6,131 nt of DNA from SURF-24 sp964537965 (lineage in GTDB: Bacteria; Bacteroidota; Ignavibacteria; Ignavibacteriales; SURF-24): NCBI GenBank assembly GCA_964537965.1, contig CAZIDB010000266.1:1-6131 (forward strand), given 5' to 3'. Positions 5,750-6,131 of the stretch are shown here, piece by piece. Position 1 is the first letter of the stretch. Each line of letters begins with the position of its first letter. Under the pieces are notes generated by a model. The model saw nothing but the letters and a program-made list of their open reading frames with translations. It had not been told where the DNA came from and searched no databases. The position numbers were made by a program, and so were the translations under genes.

Positions 5750-6131
5750 TTATTTCAAAACCTTGCCAAACAACGTTGCATAAATAAATTTATACATATC
5801 AGTGTTATCAATTTTACCTTTCATAAGATTTGAATTTAACCCTGCTGCTCTTGCAACAACATCACCGCTGGCGTCTGTAGCTGTTGCCCAGCTTATAACA
5901 AATGGATATGTTCCGCCGGTTTTATCCGGTTTTGAAATAAAGGGTTCAGTGCCTGTTCCATATTTCCCATCATAAGGAGCACCGTTATAATCTTTTTCGG
6001 GAACGGTTTTATTTTGTAAATAGCTTTCATCAAGACCTACTAACTCCATTCCTCCGGCATCACTGTCTGCTGCTGAAAGAATCATTGTATTGGGATGTTT
6101 CTTCAGAAATTGCAAACTAACTCCTATTGCA
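5750..6131 (-). CDS. alkaline phosphatase-superfamily protein, C-terminal part (gene runs off the right edge)
   Basis: The visible 127 residues are the C-terminal end of a PhoA-type alkaline phosphatase, usually 450-550 residues long, so the catalytic serine and most metal ligands are outside the window. The frame is open through the edge (AIGVSLQFLKKHPNTMILSAADSDAGGM). The TTG at 6115 that could be mistaken for a start is an internal Leu codon. FLKKHPNT-(M)ILSAADSDAGG corresponds to the TADHETGG segment, and ATDASGDVVARAAG to the HTGxDVPxxAxG segment. The last block, IDNTDMYKFIYATLFGK, matches the usual ending in which an Asn/Asp-Thr pair leads the final helix. At two positions where PhoA has zinc-binding His (370 and 412 in E. 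coli) this protein has Ser (codon 6064-6062) and Asp (codon 5875-5873). Activity as a classical two-zinc phosphatase is therefore uncertain. Proteins of this family are normally periplasmic or secreted. The gene is convergent with the ECF operon. Confidence 0.85.
   Translation of the reverse strand, partial: AIGVSLQFLKKHPNTMILSAADSDAGGMELVGLDESYLQNKTVPEKDYNGAPYDGKYGTGTEPFISKPDKTGGTYPFVISWATATDASGDVVARAAGLNSNLMKGKIDNTDMYKFIYATLFGKVLK

Noticed and set aside
6113..6115. TTG as a start codon for the right-edge phosphatase
   Set aside because: The frame continues upstream without a stop to the window edge and the residues there fit the family, so this is an internal Leu codon.

Overview
The window is AT-rich (roughly one third G+C by eye), strongly prefers TAA stops, and holds short genes with little Shine-Dalgarno signal. 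Its only interspersed repeat belongs to the GTCATTGCGAG...GCAATCT palindrome type. Together these fit a Bacteroidota / Ignavibacteriota-Chlorobiota bacterium. Two runs of exactly 100 N (1289-1388 and 3011-3110) show that this is a scaffolded draft or metagenome-derived assembly. The taxonomic call is inference from style, not from a marker gene.

Left half (1-3244, minus strand). Reading in the direction of transcription, there is an exported MsrA-type methionine sulfoxide reductase (2774-3244, broken by a gap). Next comes a 348-bp non-coding stretch carrying a palindromic repeat pair (2629-2740), then a small class I SAM methyltransferase (1865-2425). A secreted calcineurin-like / purple-acid-phosphatase-like phosphoesterase follows (923-1699, broken by a gap), and then a second, unrelated SAM methyltransferase (249-896). 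The last two genes are 26 bp apart and probably co-transcribed. Positions 1-21 may be the start of another minus-strand gene.

Right half (3376-5697, plus strand). A compact three-gene operon encodes an ECF sigma factor, a membrane anti-sigma factor with a complete zinc-binding ZAS motif, and a lipoprotein that also has a C-terminal membrane helix. The spacings are 11 bp and 1 bp. Upstream of the sigma gene is a TTTAAC-N16-CGTA box that matches the classic ECF promoter shape, so the operon looks autoregulated. It ends in a strong hairpin (5710-5741) that also serves the convergent gene on the right.

Right edge (5750-6131, minus strand). This is the C-terminal part of an alkaline phosphatase-superfamily protein. 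By eye, two of its expected zinc-binding histidines are replaced by Ser and Asp.

The most distinctive content is the sigma / anti-sigma / double-anchored lipoprotein module, which looks like an envelope-stress or surface-sensing system. It lies divergent from an envelope MsrA that repairs oxidised methionine. The third protein's role is not recognisable from sequence.
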